Origin: Anodontia alba
Taxonomy: Eukaryota > Mollusca > Bivalvia > Lucinida > Lucinidae
Direction of reading: 5' to 3'
Assembly: GCA_964016985.1 (NCBI GenBank)
Contig: OZ024823.1
Location: 136,110,112 to 136,174,111 of the forward strand
DNA length: 64,000 nt
In this document: positions 22,654 to 33,426 of the stretch, piece by piece
Layout of the letters: each line of letters begins with the position of its first letter
How positions within the stretch are numbered: position 1 is the stretch's first letter
Notes under the pieces: generated by a model
Database searches by the model: none
Told to the model about the DNA's origin: nothing
What the model saw: only the letters and a program-made list of their open reading frames with translations
Position numbers and translations under genes: made by a program

Positions 22654-23269
22654 TTATATCATCACGATCTAACAATCCAGTGACAGGATACACTTTCAAG
22701 AAAAACAACTATGTAAAAATCTTTTTGCCTTCCTCTTTTCCTTTTAGAGTAGACTGCTTTTTCAGAAGAAGTTTGGTGTGTTGGACAGCCAGCTGAAGTC
22801 AGGTAAAGTTGTCTATATTATAAACATGACAGAAAATACACCAAGTCTATGAAGTACCTTTAAAAAAGATTTTTTTTTTTTTTGCGTGACAAAAAGTGCA
22901 AATACACCACAGCAGTTTGAACACTATATTGTTTGCGCATGCATAGCTGGACGACTACAACGTCTGCTTTCGGCGACATAAGGAATAAACGGTTTAAATC
23001 TTTTAAGATCCGCTTAAAACAACAGAGCGGTTTATTCTTATCATCATGGCATCTGTCATCCTTAGACTTGCGCTTTCAGTTTATTCGGCTGCAAAGAGGG
23101 CGACTTTTCAAACGAGGATTGCATTTCCGTCAAATTGTCCATTAGCAAGCAGACGATTCGAATAAATTCAAATCCTGCTCAAGAGTACTACTCAAGCTAG
23201 ACGCGTCTGTATAACCAGCGATAAAGCCTTACAACATCAAATCACAATGTGTAAGTTGATGTGGAAGAC
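22652..23269. other. Mostly non-repeat; C half-copy
   Basis: 22728-22800 holds one C arm (TCTTTTCCTTTTAGAGTAGA, then CAGAAGAAG). No gene supported. Confidence 0.45.
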
Positions 23270-23345
23270 AACTCATGACTGTACGGCGTTTCATTGCAAT
23301 CATCCATCACCTCGAAATAAATAGAACACTACTGACAGGGACGTA
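23270..23345 (+). mobile_element. SINE tail fragment
   Basis: GACTGTACGGCGTTTCATTG matches the body of SINE copy 1 with no tRNA head. It is followed by GACAGGGACGTAATACG. Confidence 0.45.
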
Positions 23346-23404
23346 ATACGAAAATTAATTTCTGACTACGAAAGAAAAGTAGTGACATTTCAACTATACA
23401 TTAA

Positions 23405-23715
23405 TTCAAGGTTTCAACTTCACGAATTCACGATTTCAACTTCACAAATTCACGGTTTCAACTTCACAAATTCAACTTCACGAATTCAACTGTTGAATTC
23501 GTGAAGTTGGATTCATGAAGTTGTATTCGTGAATTCGTGAAGTTGAATTCGTGAATTTGTGAAGTTGAAATCGTGAAATCGTGAAGTTGAATTCATGATT
23601 CGTAAAGTTGAATTCATGAGTTCGTGAAGTTGAATTCGTGAAGTTGAAATCGTGAATTGATGAAGTTGAAATCGTGAATTCGTGAAGTTGAAAATTTGAA
23701 TTAATGAAGTTGAAA
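23405..23715. repeat. Fold-back minisatellite
   Basis: Degenerate tandem units of TTCAACTTCACGAATTC type run in one direction to about 23490, then flip to GAATTCGTGAAGTTG units to about 23715. The centre is CGAATTCAACTGTTGAATTCG. An 80-codon minus-strand frame reads the units as a degenerate FNFTNSRIQLHE peptide repeat; this is repeat translation. Confidence 0.9.
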
Positions 23716-23988
23716 TGCCATTACCGGTCTTTCGTACCTGACTGTCCATCCACATTCCTTCAGGATTTCCGATAATGATAAACAGACCACTGACGTATTA
23801 TACTAACGACCGTAATCATCCGAGGTTATTGTTCGAGCCTGTCGATGCCAATGTCCTCAAGTTGTTATGGTTTTGTATACAGATGGGAATAAAATATCAA
23901 TCTAGTTTATTTCTGTACCGTGAATGACCAGGCATACATATATTCAATACCTTATTTGCCCTAAGTGCTGGGACAGACAGGTCTGAGC

Positions 23989-24050
23989 AATTAGTATAGA
24001 CCAAGATCAGCCGCCGCATGCGGCGGCTGATCTTGGTCTACACTATTTGC
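23989..24050. repeat. Family A hairpin with paired substitution
   Basis: TAGACCAAGATCAGCCGCCG and its complement. Relative to GATCAGACGCCGC, the A to C change on the left is matched by T to G on the right. Confidence 0.85.
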
Positions 24051-24733
24051 CACACATCCAGCAATTTTAAGATGAATCGATATATAGTGTATGGACTTCT
24101 TAGAATTTTAGGAGACATATGGTGAGGAATTTAAGTGTCCGGGTGATTAGGATTAAGTGGGTCATATAGTCCAAGATGCTTGTTTTGACCTTGTTTACGA
24201 GCTTACTATTTCCTGGTATATTGCACAAAATGAACGAAACATCATCGCATTTAACAGAATTGCCAGCTTTTGTGGCAACATAATAATATTGGATTAATAC
24301 TTTAGCACCATCCTCATAAAAGGTGTCGACGGGTATATGCGGAAAAGATGTTTGCTTATATCAGCAATGGATAATAGTCTGCATCTAGAATAATGCCAGC
24401 CTTGATCGGACTGCACGGATGTTCAGATAGATATAGGCCTTTTGTTATCACTTATAACCCAACGATATTCTATTCTCATGTCCTGGCTCTTTCCATGACT
24501 TCTTGAATGCAGAGGTTGCTTGAAATTCTGAGTTATATTTGAGTGCTGAATCAAAATCATTAGCAGAATACCGCGTTTCTCTTAAACATTGTTATAGGAC
24601 AGAAGCCGTACTCTAGACCAAACTGTCCTCTAACCCTGTCACCCCTGAGTTTCTGAAACGGACTCTCGCATCTCTAAATTTGGACAAATGTTGCCAATAA
24701 GGGATTTCAGTCAAAAATCAATTACAGAATTTT
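24051..24733. other. Non-repeat stretch
   Basis: Nothing supported. Confidence 0.5.
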
Positions 24734-24784
24734 AAACAGTGTAGCTCCTGATGAGACGTCTCATCTGGATCTGCACTGATTGCA
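24734..24784. repeat. Family A/B hairpin
   Basis: AAACAGTGTAGCTCCTGATG..GACGTC..CATCTGGATCTGCACTGATT, imperfect palindrome. Confidence 0.65.
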
Positions 24785-25341
24785 GAAGTATCTGTATTGG
24801 TATGTATGCATAATGGGATAAAAATATACCCAGAACGGTTATGACAAATCAGGAGGCTAAAATTTAGGATAATTATAGTAATGAGGGTAACTGTGTGTGT
24901 CACATGAGTTGTAGGTTTTGTATAATTTACTAGTAAAGCCATAGTAACGGATGATGGAATTAAATACAGCATTAACGACATGTGCACATGTTCTGTTCAC
25001 ATCACGTTTTGTCTGCAGTTGCACAGCAGCTGGCAATGGAAATAACTCTATGATAATTAAACTGGTAATTAAATTTAATCTGTCCGCAATCATGGAACTA
25101 AAAGGTCGTGCCACAGAAACAAAGACGTTCTGAAATATTCGAACAGTTGAAACTCAACTCAGACTCGGCATTCATGTAGGGTCTGATAGATGCTTCACTT
25201 TTTCACAAATCTGAATCTTCCTCTATGGCTGTCGAATGTTTTACCTTAACTTTATAATACCTTAACTCCTAACCAATAATTCCCTAAGAAATGAACGATT
25301 TTATTTTTATACCTGCTACTTCTACAAACTACTGGATCAGT
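24785..25341. other. Non-repeat stretch
   Basis: Overlapping 60-89 codon frames on both strands with no recognisable product. Confidence 0.45.
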
Positions 25342-25620
25342 CATTACGAAAACATGCCTTTATAATTTTGACCCCCTTAAAGCCCTCTTTTATATAGTGA
25401 AACTTGGCTTTAGAGGGGTATACATTATTTTTCTTATTTTTGCCCGAAAACATAGATTGTGGGTACTCGTTAGAACCTCCTCGGCGAGGCGGTTCTTAAG
25501 GTACCCACAATCTATGTTTTGTGCAGGAATATAAAAAAAATATCAGAGTTTTTATCTGAAAATTTTCAGTTTTCGGAGGTGAAATTTTCTATATATTTAA
25601 ACAGGCGTGTTTTTGTAATG
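25342..25620 (+). mobile_element. Family H MITE (copy 9)
   Basis: b-arm left. The palindrome is damaged (GAACCTCCTCGGCGAGGCGG, then a short right arm). Ends CATTACG/TGTAATG. Confidence 0.88.
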
Positions 25621-25898
25621 GTACTATTTCCCCTGATCAGATACCGCGTCTTATATGGGTCTACAAAGTTCGTTCATGCCTGTCTGTTCAAACAGTAAGA
25701 CTAATTGCGACAATAGAGACAGCGTGGATGCACATCGCGGTCTAATCTTGGCCTCTGCATTTGGAAAAGGTCTTCATTAGCTTGACCAGGCTTAGCTGTT
25801 CATATATTTGTTTTTACAACTATCCTTTACGTATCTATCTCTAGGCATTATCAATGGTAAATGAATAAAGTGATTTCGTACAAATATTTATTCACATT
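25621..25898. other. Decayed A fragments
   Basis: CCCTGATCAGATACCGCG..GGGTCTACAAAGTT near 25628 is a one-sided A hairpin. Otherwise nothing supported. Confidence 0.4.
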
Positions 25899-26177
25899 CA
25901 TCACGAAAACACACCTATATAATTTTGCCCCCCTTAAACCCCACTTTTATATAGCAAAACTAGGGTTTTCAGGGGTATTCATTATTTTTCTTATTTCTGC
26001 TCAAAACCATATATTGTGGGTACTCGTTAGAACCGCCTCGCCGAGGCGGTTCTAACGAGTACCCACAATCTATGTTTCGAGCAGAAATATGAAGAATATC
26101 GGAATTTTTACTCAGAAAATTTTCATTTTTTGGTGGTTAACTTTTCAGTATATTTGAATAGGCAGGTTTTCCTAATG
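25899..26177 (+). mobile_element. Family H MITE (copy 10)
   Basis: b-arm left, full length, ends CATCACG/CCTAATG. Lies 278 bp after copy 9 in the same orientation. Confidence 0.9.
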
Positions 26178-26952
26178 ATTATTCTAATTATGATTTGTAG
26201 AGAAAGTCAAAACAATCCGGAAAACCTAAATATCCGCTCATGTTAACTGTGACAGCCTTCATTGCCATTGGATAACATATTGTCATACCCTAGGTATTGG
26301 GACAGACAAGCTTGAGCTAAAAGCGTAGACCTAGACCATACTTCACAGAACACGGCATCTAATCACGGTCTACACTGTTTGCCACTCATATAGCAGTTTT
26401 TAAATTTGTCATCAGGTAGTAAAATGGGTTTGTTCAAGTTTTATGACAGGTATAGTAAAGAGTTTCTATATCCGAATATTTAAATGACGACAGTATATTG
26501 CATTGGTTACAGCAAGAAGCTGCCAGATTCATGAATGTATGTCCGATTTTTGTCTTCCCTGCTAGCATAAGTCACAGTACAGTGTTTCTTGGGCTACAGT
26601 CCAAAATTGCCCCAGGATTATTTTTGAACCCTTAATTGTAGCAGACAACATTCTGATACATGTATTCTGGTAAGAAGACGATTCACCTGAAAATAAATAC
26701 TCAGTCTAGCATCGTAATCTTCCATATGCATCCATATGTGAACAACAGTTCTAAGCTGGCCTTGGTAATGTTGACGCTGTATAGAATAGAGAGAAAGTAC
26801 AAATATCCGGACGTTTTTTTTTTGTTTTTTTTTTTTTATTACAAATGCTATTATATAATTTTTATTCATTTTACTTCGACTGCACAGAAAGCTCATTGAA
26901 CTTAAACATGTATTCTCGAAGGCGCAGATGGTGCTTGCATATATGTGGTAAT
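26178..26952. other. Mostly non-repeat; decayed A and G fragments
   Basis: 26312-26382 is a diverged A hairpin (GCGTAGACC..GGTCTACACTGTTTGCC). 26636-26655 has a G-like GTAGCAGACAACATTCTG, as in G copy 5. No gene seen. Confidence 0.4.
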
Positions 26953-27228
26953 CATTAAGAAAACACGCCTATTCAAATATGTTGAAAATTTCACTACTAA
27001 AAAATGAAAATTTTCAGATAAAAAATCTGATATTTTTCACATTTCTGCTCAAAACATAGATTGTGGGTATTCGTTAGAACCGCCTCGGCGAGGCGGTTCT
27101 AACGAATACCCACAATCTATGCTTCTGAGCAGAAATATGAAAAATAATGTATACCCCTGTAAACCCCAGTATTACTATATTAAAGTGGGGTTTAAGGGTC
27201 AAAATTACGTAGGCATTTTTTCATGATG
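26953..27228 (-). mobile_element. Family H MITE (copy 11) with symmetric stem change
   Basis: a-arm left. Both stem arms carry the same change from the consensus: GGGTATTCG on the left and CGAATACCC on the right, where others have GGGTACTCG/CGAGTACCC. Confidence 0.9.
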
Positions 27229-27895
27229 TGGAGGACAACCACCATTATGGATGGGCCACCACTTACTCTGCTATAGTCTCAACAGGTGACTGAACCCAGG
27301 CCACAGCGGTGACACGTGTGTGACACACCTCAACGCTATCAACATAAACCTTTGTAGCAGAAAGCATAAGCCATTCTTTATCTTGTACGACTTAAATATG
27401 TTAACGTATTCTGAATAAGAAATGTCGAAAAACATATTAAAATCCCATATCAGACAAATGCTTTACAAACCTAACTCTGTATCAAACAGGAAAAGCTTAG
27501 CGCCGATAGCAAGGTCTACCAAATGTTTATACAGACTTTTCAATTGATGATAAACGACGAAATGGAACCACGAAAATTGATTCCTTTTGTGGTAGCTCTT
27601 CAATAAGTTTCCGAAGCGATTCAGTGTTTATTCAAATCTAAGACATAAAGGATAAAAGTGAAATAATGTTATCACTAGTCGTAAAATATTTTATGGTTAA
27701 TTGAGCATTTTATTAGTGATTTTATAAGATTCGAATTATTCTTGCTAGTAATTCAGTTGATATCTTTATCAGGACAATAAATTTATATTAAAGTAAAAAT
27801 TGTATCAATCCAGGATTTTATAGGGACAGATAAATCTCTTTATCTCACTTCCAATAAGAATAAATTGACACCGTTTTAGAGATACAACTGAGATT
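27229..27895. other. Non-repeat stretch
   Basis: Nothing supported. Confidence 0.5.
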
Positions 27896-28112
27896 GAACG
27901 TCAGAAAAGGTACTTCTGGACACGTACGCCCAGCGGATATTCAGATTAGCCTGCACATTTGCACAGTTTGATCAGAATTTCCAGAGGGCGCAATTTTGGA
28001 TACCCAAGGTTGAAAAGTTTCTTTATGCGGACAACGAAGACTCAAAGCAGCGCAGGCTGATTTGAGTCTTCGTTTGGCGCACATATAAAAAAGTACGTTT
28101 TCTCTTGAAGCT
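27896..28112 (+). mobile_element. Family F double-hairpin MITE (copy 1)
   Basis: Left end ACGTCAGAAAAGGTACTTC; first hairpin decayed; linker TTCTTTATGCGGACAACG; second hairpin GAAGACTCAAAG..CTTCG; right end TACGTTTTCTC. Confidence 0.75.
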
Positions 28113-28551
28113 TTGTCGAAACCGTTGAAAAACATCACGCAAAAGAAGGGATTTATAACGCGCATGCGAACAGCGGAGGTCCGGATTACCCTTTATATAC
28201 ACTTAGATCTGATCATTGTTTTCATTTTTTGGCCTGGATGAATTCTGGGTTATAAAAAAAAATATGGGTAGAAAATGAAAACCTCATTTAGACTGTGCTA
28301 ATGGGCCTGTAAATCTGGGTCAAAGCTGTTCACGTGTCCTCTAAGGCCCTTGTGCGGAGGTGAGACACATTTTATGCAAATTGTATTACCGCCACTTGAC
28401 ATAATTTTAACCCTGCCAGAGAAAAATTGATTTTAAACGATCTTTAAAAAGCTTGTAAATTTGTTAGATCACGAATCCCCGGTTTCTTTTCAGAATTTAT
28501 TCCATTGTTAGGCTGGTAGTTGGAAACAATTGCGACAGTTTAACCCATTAA
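28113..28551. other. Non-repeat stretch
   Basis: Nothing supported beyond a short F-like GCGCATGCGAACAGCGGAGG at 28160. Confidence 0.4.
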
Positions 28552-28759
28552 TTAACCTTTACAACTTTCATGGCTAATTTAGCAGACGACAAACTGATTT
28601 TTTTTTCTTATTTTTCTCAGAAAACAGGATTTGACATTTCATGCAAATTCGAGACAATTTACATGAAATGTCAAAAATCCTCCTTTCTGGGAAAAAAATA
28701 AGAAAAAATATCATCAATTTGTCGTTTGCTGAATTAGCCTAGATAGGGGTAAGGGTTAA
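28552..28759. mobile_element. Family G MITE (copy 4)
   Basis: TTAACC left border and GGGTTAA right border, with inner TTTAGCAGACGACAAACTG and CAATTTGTCGTTTGCTGAA. The central inverted repeat is around GACAATTTACATGAAATG. Confidence 0.85.
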
Positions 28760-28764
28760 GACGA

Positions 28765-28935
28765 ATGGATGCATCTCCAAAGGAAACAACTCTAGTATGG
28801 AAACTCATTGGTTAGGTCCATGGGAGTAGATTTATTTCTTTAAAGTATATCTCTTTGAAAAAGAGGCTTTGTATTCAGGAAAGCAAACAGAAAATTACTA
28901 AGGTTGTTTTCCTTGTGAAACATGGCGGAAAATTT
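28765..28935. mobile_element. Family C fold-back (copy 5, decayed)
   Basis: AAAGGAAACAACTCTAGTATG, GGGAGTAGATTTATTTC and AGGAAAGCAAACAGAAAATT follow C order; the hairpin is mostly lost. Confidence 0.5.
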
Positions 28936-29089
28936 ACCAAGTTAAACATTCCCCTTATAATACCCATTCGTTGCAAAATCGTTTATTGCCCTTACCTAGA
29001 TTGCCCAAGGGAGACAGTTTGATAATGTTACCCTTATTCTGAATATTCATGGAATATTCATTGCTTATATTACTCCTTATCCCCTTACT

Positions 29090-29232
29090 CAAAGTGAGCC
29101 TGAATCACTCAACTGAGTACAGGGTGATAATATGTCATTTTTTTCCCTTTTAAAATATAAAAGAAGGGCATTGTATGTAGGAAAGCTAACATGAAGTAAC
29201 AAAAACGTTTATCCCGTCTACGATTATAGGGT
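29090..29232. repeat. Family C partial copy
   Basis: TTTTTCCCTTTTAAAATATA..AGGAAAGCTAACATGAAGTA resembles the right side of C. Confidence 0.4.
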
Positions 29233-29247
29233 AATATCATACAGTGA

Positions 29248-29505
29248 CATTACGAAAATGCACCTATTCAAATATATGAAAATTTCACCTCCAAAAACTG
29301 AAAATTTTCAGATAAAAAAAAAAATCTGATATTTTTCATATTTTTGCCCAAAAATAGATTGTGGGTACTCATTAGAACCGCCTCGCCCACAATCTGTGTT
29401 TGAGCAAAAATATGAAAAATAATGTATATCCCTGTAAACCCCAGTTTTACTATATAAAAGTGGGGTTTAAGGGGGTCAAAATTATATAGGCATGTTTTCG
29501 TGATG
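29248..29505 (-). mobile_element. Family H MITE (copy 12), core deleted
   Basis: a-arm left, b-arm right. The palindrome is reduced to GAACCGCCTCG joined straight to CCCACAATC, removing the tip of the hairpin. A poly-A tract follows at 29513. Confidence 0.88.
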
Positions 29506-29544
29506 CTCGCGTAAAAAAAAAAAAAAAAAAAAAAAATGTTGTCA

Positions 29545-29785
29545 AGGTGACAGATTTCAATTGCTGGCTCTTTGGATCCAACCCATGAAGATGTTCGCAT
29601 ACACTGGAGATAGTTTGTTTCCCGTGGGTTGAAAGTAATGATTCCATTTGAACTCGCAAGAAAATAGTTTCATGGTGACCTGTCTCAGTAGTTACCTCTC
29701 CTACAGATCCATGGAAATGATGGCATACGCTGGAGCCAGTTTGATCCCCATGTACGTTTTGCTGTATGTTCGAAATTATTTTAAA
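29545..29785 (+). repeat. Diverged direct duplication
   Basis: GGATCCAACCCATGAAGATG..GCATACACTGGAGATAGTTT is repeated about 127 bp later as AGATCCATGGAAATGATGGC..ATACGCTGGAGCCAGTTTGA, with similar flanks. Confidence 0.6.
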
Positions 29786-29989
29786 CTGGCTTAATAACAG
29801 ACAAGATATTTTAACTGGGTCATGCTGTGTTCATTGCAGAATAACGTCATCATACAAACATTTGTAAGTAATCAGAAATAGATACATTTACTGAAGCACG
29901 AACATATAATACATTTATAAAAGGATTAATACCTATGGTAGATGTGGATCTCTTATTTGCATAAAACTTATTACGCCAAACAAACTAAC

Positions 29990-30202
29990 CATTAAAGTGC
30001 TAAGCAAAATTGTAGCAGACAACATTCTATTTTTTAAGATGATTTTTCAGAGACAATAAAGCTTGGTATTTCATTTGAATCGTCTGCGTAGCGTTGTGCA
30101 TACGATTCACATGAAGTGTCAAGCTATATTTTCTCTGAAAAAATACAAAACAAGTCAAAATGTCGTCGCCTGTCGTCTGCTGTTGTGAGAAGCACTTTAA
30201 GG
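29990..30202. mobile_element. Family G MITE (copy 5, diverged)
   Basis: Inverted ends CATTAAAGTGCTAAGCA and GAAGCACTTTAAGG, inner GTAGCAGACAACATT and GTCGTCTGCTGTTGTG. The central inverted repeat is around CATTTGAATCGTCTGCG. Confidence 0.7.
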
Positions 30203-30479
30203 ATTCAATGAACAAAACAAAATGGCTGTGACAAGTAATGTATCTTTAGAGTATACTGTAAAAAAATCCCGAAGGTTTTACGATGTCACTGGCAACCGGC
30301 TGCCAGTGCATTTACTATTAATTTTTACAGGTACCTGTAGAAACTTTTGAAGAAATTGTCTCGGATATTGGGGTAAGGGTGGGTACTCTGTCTTGGCTCT
30401 GCCTAGCGAGGTCATTCCTGTAATTAATCTACGGGCGCCCGTTAAAATGAACGTTAAATGCGCTGGAAACCAATTGCCA
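30203..30479. other. Short unplaced stretch
   Basis: An imperfect inverted pair, GGCAACCGGCTGCCAG..CTGGAAACCAATTGCCAG, brackets 30290-30480; no copy seen elsewhere. Confidence 0.35.
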
Positions 30480-30484
30480 GATAT

Positions 30485-30712
30485 GTGTGCCCCCATAGGC
30501 TAGTGGATAGGAGAGTTAACTCTGAATACATTAGGTTTCTCGCCGCTGTGGTTCGAGCATCGCTCGGGTCACATGTGGGAAAGCCAAGTTCTGCTTACGA
30601 ATGGGCAGGTGCCGACGTTTTTCCGTCTTTCTTCGGTTTTCGCCCACCTTTGATGAACGATCGGCTCGATATAAGTGAAATATTCTTGAAAGAGCCGTAA
30701 AACTCAAATCAG
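30485..30712 (+). mobile_element. tRNA-derived SINE (copy 2)
   Basis: Head with an A-box-like TAGGCTAGTGGATAGG and B-box-like GTGGTTCGAGCATCG. The body runs through GATATAAGTGAAATATTCTT and ends GAGCCGTAAAACTC. Similar body tails are typical of mollusc SINEs; this is recall, not a search. Confidence 0.7.
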
Positions 30713-30921
30713 TTATTTTACCTTAAAATCGACGGAACATTTTTACAATGTACAATGGATGATTAGTTTAGTCTGCGCATTCGCCCAGTCTGATCAGATC
30801 TTTTCAAAATATTGTATACGTACCCTATACTGGATCGTGAAAAATAGTAAAGAAGATGCTCAGGAATAGACATACCATAGCTTACTTATGACACGTAGAG
30901 AGAGAGAGCAAACAAACCAAG

Positions 30922-31199
30922 CATTACGAAAACACGCCTATACAAATATATTGAGAAATTTACCACCAAAAAATGAAAACTTTCAGATGAAAAATTCCAG
31001 TAGTTTTCATATTTCTGCTCAAAACATAGATTATGGGTACTGGATGGAACCGCCTTGACGAGGCGATTCTAACGAGTACTCACAATCTATGTTTTTGAGC
31101 AGAAATAAGAACAATAATGTATACCCCTGTAAACCCCAGTTTACTATATAAAAGTGGGGTTTAATGGGGTCAAAACTATATAGGCATGTTTTCATAATG
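30922..31199 (-). mobile_element. Family H MITE (copy 13)
   Basis: a-arm left. The stem has several unpaired changes (ACTGGATGGAACC on the left, ATTCTAACGAGTACT on the right). Ends CATTACG/CATAATG. Confidence 0.9.
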
Positions 31200-31206
31200 C
31201 AGGCCA

Positions 31207-31295
31207 CAAACCAAAGGAAAGCAAAGCAAACAGCTTCCTCGTCCCCAACAAGGTGATCGCAATGCTAGACAGGATCCATTAAATACAACAATAAG
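31207..31295 (+). repeat. Family N repeat (copy 1)
   Basis: GGAAAGCAAAGCAAACAGCT..GGTGATCGCAATGCTAGACA matches 45715-45800. Confidence 0.5.
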
Positions 31296-31399
31296 ACAAA
31301 TAAGACATGCTCTTGGCACTGACATTGAAAGCGAAGCAGTTCGCTGTTTGCACATGGCATCAAGCGGGGGATAAATGCAGTTTCAGGGAATTGCGAAAC

Positions 31400-31580
31400 T
31401 TTGTTTTGATTCCCTTCAAAAAAAGATCTATTCTAAAAGGAAACACATTGCTCCCTGTGGGAGGATGTTTATTTTTTAAAGAATAGATCCTTTTTCTTAA
31501 GGGGACTAGTATTCAGGAAAGCACACAGGAAGTTGGTTTCCCATGTTAGAATTGCGGAAGATGGTTGTATCAAAGTTCAA
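31400..31580. mobile_element. Family C fold-back (copy 6)
   Basis: Arms 31408-31505: GATCTATTCTAAAAGGAAAC..TTGCTCCCTGTGGGAG..AAAGAATAGATCCTTTTTC. The right flank has GGAAAGCACACAGGAAGTTG. Confidence 0.75.
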
Positions 31581-31843
31581 GTTCAAAGCTTACTGAGCAT
31601 ATAGGCACAGTGTGTCCCTCGCCCCAGCACATATAAATGAGAAGAGCAACAAAAGTTCACATTCATACAGAATATACATCATGCACATATACAGAATGAA
31701 CAGCAAGATAGCTAAATGGTTGACTTATATAGTATTATAAATCATAATATGTATTGTAATTTTCAAAATTTTATCGTCAGTGTTTTTTATTAATTGAAAT
31801 CAGACAGTAAAGTATTTCTTTTCTCCATAGCTAAATAAATAAA

Positions 31844-31951
31844 CCCAGCGGGCACATGACGTCTATACAACGTCGCCTCAACGTCGATGCAACGTCATAA
31901 CGTTGCATCGACGTTGAGGCGACGTTGTATAGGCGTCATGTGTCTGCTGGG
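31844..31951. mobile_element. Family E fold-back (copy 1), 11 bp phased
   Basis: Nearly perfect 108 bp palindrome bounded by CCCAGCGGGCACATGAC and GTCATGTGTCTGCTGGG. The left arm has CAACGTC at 31868, 31879 and 31890, exactly 11 bp apart; the right arm repeats this on the other strand. The outer CCCAGC/GCTGGG is shared with family D. Confidence 0.9.
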
Positions 31952-32284
31952 AAAATATCCAGTCCCTTATTACTGTAACATATGAAGCAGATATAAATAA
32001 ATTATTTAATCAGACACTGACAGAGTTTTGAAAACCCATTAAAATCAAGCATGGATATTTAAGCGACACATTTCAGTAGTAAAACAGCATGACAATTTTC
32101 ATCAAGTTAAGTCGTGATATGGAATCTTTTCTTATTTAAAGGACTTTAAAAAGATATAGTAAAAGATGATATTTTTTCTTGTAACCTTATCTCTCTAAGC
32201 CCATTCAAACTCACTAACGTTTAATTAGATTTTATTCCTCATGAAATTCTATACGGCCAAACAAAAGTTAAGCATAGCAGAACG
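31952..32284. other. Non-repeat stretch
   Basis: Nothing supported. Confidence 0.5.
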
Positions 32285-32440
32285 TCAGTGGCTCGAACGT
32301 CTTTGGGACCATGGAAATTGATTCTAGACATGGGTAGTTCGAACCACTGAGGGTTAATCATAGCGCCGCGTCAGGAGGTAAAATGGGGATAATTTAGGGA
32401 TGTCTTTTCGGTCCTCGATAAAATATTTGTATATTCAGTC
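32285..32440 (+). mobile_element. Family K element (copy 2)
   Basis: CAGTGGCTCGAACGTCTTTG and ..AGTTCGAACCACTGAG, followed by the same AATCATAGC and AATGGGGATAATTTAGG tail as copy 1. The ends resemble the P-type TCGAAC ends at 43094. Confidence 0.7.
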
Positions 32441-32914
32441 TACTCATTTATCCCGGGTCATTTATAGAATCGAATGAAAACAAAACGGAAAACAGCAGGT
32501 GCCCATTTTCTTTGGCCAGATTTGCATATATGGTGTTAGTTCACGGAAAACTAGTTACTAGGGGTTATATTGTTCTGTGGAATATCTGAGAACAGAATGA
32601 ACGAGATACGTCCTTTCATTTCTTTTTCTTTTCCTCCTTTAAGGTCACGTTCATCTTAATATTTGGCCTGGTATCGATTTACTATTCTGCGCTAACTACT
32701 TTATTGCAATTTCACCACAAAATGCTGCTTGAATATTGATTGAATGAGAAATAGAGATCTAACTTACCACTTAATCAGTCCTACAACAAAAGGCCGGAAA
32801 TCTACACTTAACTGTTGTAGTTGTAACCATTGTTTGCTTATGTCATTAAAATTCGGAGACACATTACATGCAGAGCTGGCAAATAAAACACTGGCCAAAA
32901 GTCCATTTAAGACA
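32441..32914. other. Non-repeat stretch
   Basis: Nothing supported. Confidence 0.5.
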
Positions 32915-33144
32915 CTTAACGCTTAACATGCTGGGTACAAGTTTCAGAAGACGATATTTTGAGAAAAAAAAAAAAAAATCTTATTTTTCCCACAAAATCG
33001 ACTTTGGCATTTCATGCAAATTGTCTTAGACAATTTGCATGGAATTTCAAAGCCTATTTTCTGGGAAAATAAATAAATAAATAAGAAAGACAATGTATAT
33101 CGTCAGTTTGTGGTCTGCTGAATTGACCCAGAGACTGGTAAAGA
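32915..33144. mobile_element. Family G MITE (copy 6)
   Basis: Left end TTAACGCTTAACATGCTGGG. Central inverted repeat TTTCATGCAAATTGTCTTAG / GACAATTTGCATGGAATTTC. Right end TGGTCTGCTGAATTGACCC..ACTGGTAAAG. Confidence 0.88.
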
Positions 33145-33248
33145 TCAAATATCTGATATAAGAATTTCTTCCGACTGTGTAAGATACAGTTATCAGGTGA
33201 TCTGGCTGTGAAGAGCCAGTATTGTTTCATGTACAATGTATACTGTCC

Positions 33249-33426
33249 CTAACCTTTACCACTCTCTGTGCAGATCCCTTATTTTCCCGAGAATATAGAC
33301 TCTGACATGTTATGTTTATTGTCCTGAGGAGACAAATGCATGAAATGTCAGTCTGTTCTCTTGGCAAAATAAGAACGTAAAATTCAAATTGTCTGCTGAT
33401 TTGTCCCCTGCATGCTAAGCGTTAAC
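33249..33426. mobile_element. Family G MITE (copy 7)
   Basis: Left end TAACCTTTACCACTCTCTG; central GTCCTGAGGAGAC; right end GCATGCTAAGCGTTAAC. Lies 104 bp from copy 6. Confidence 0.8.
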
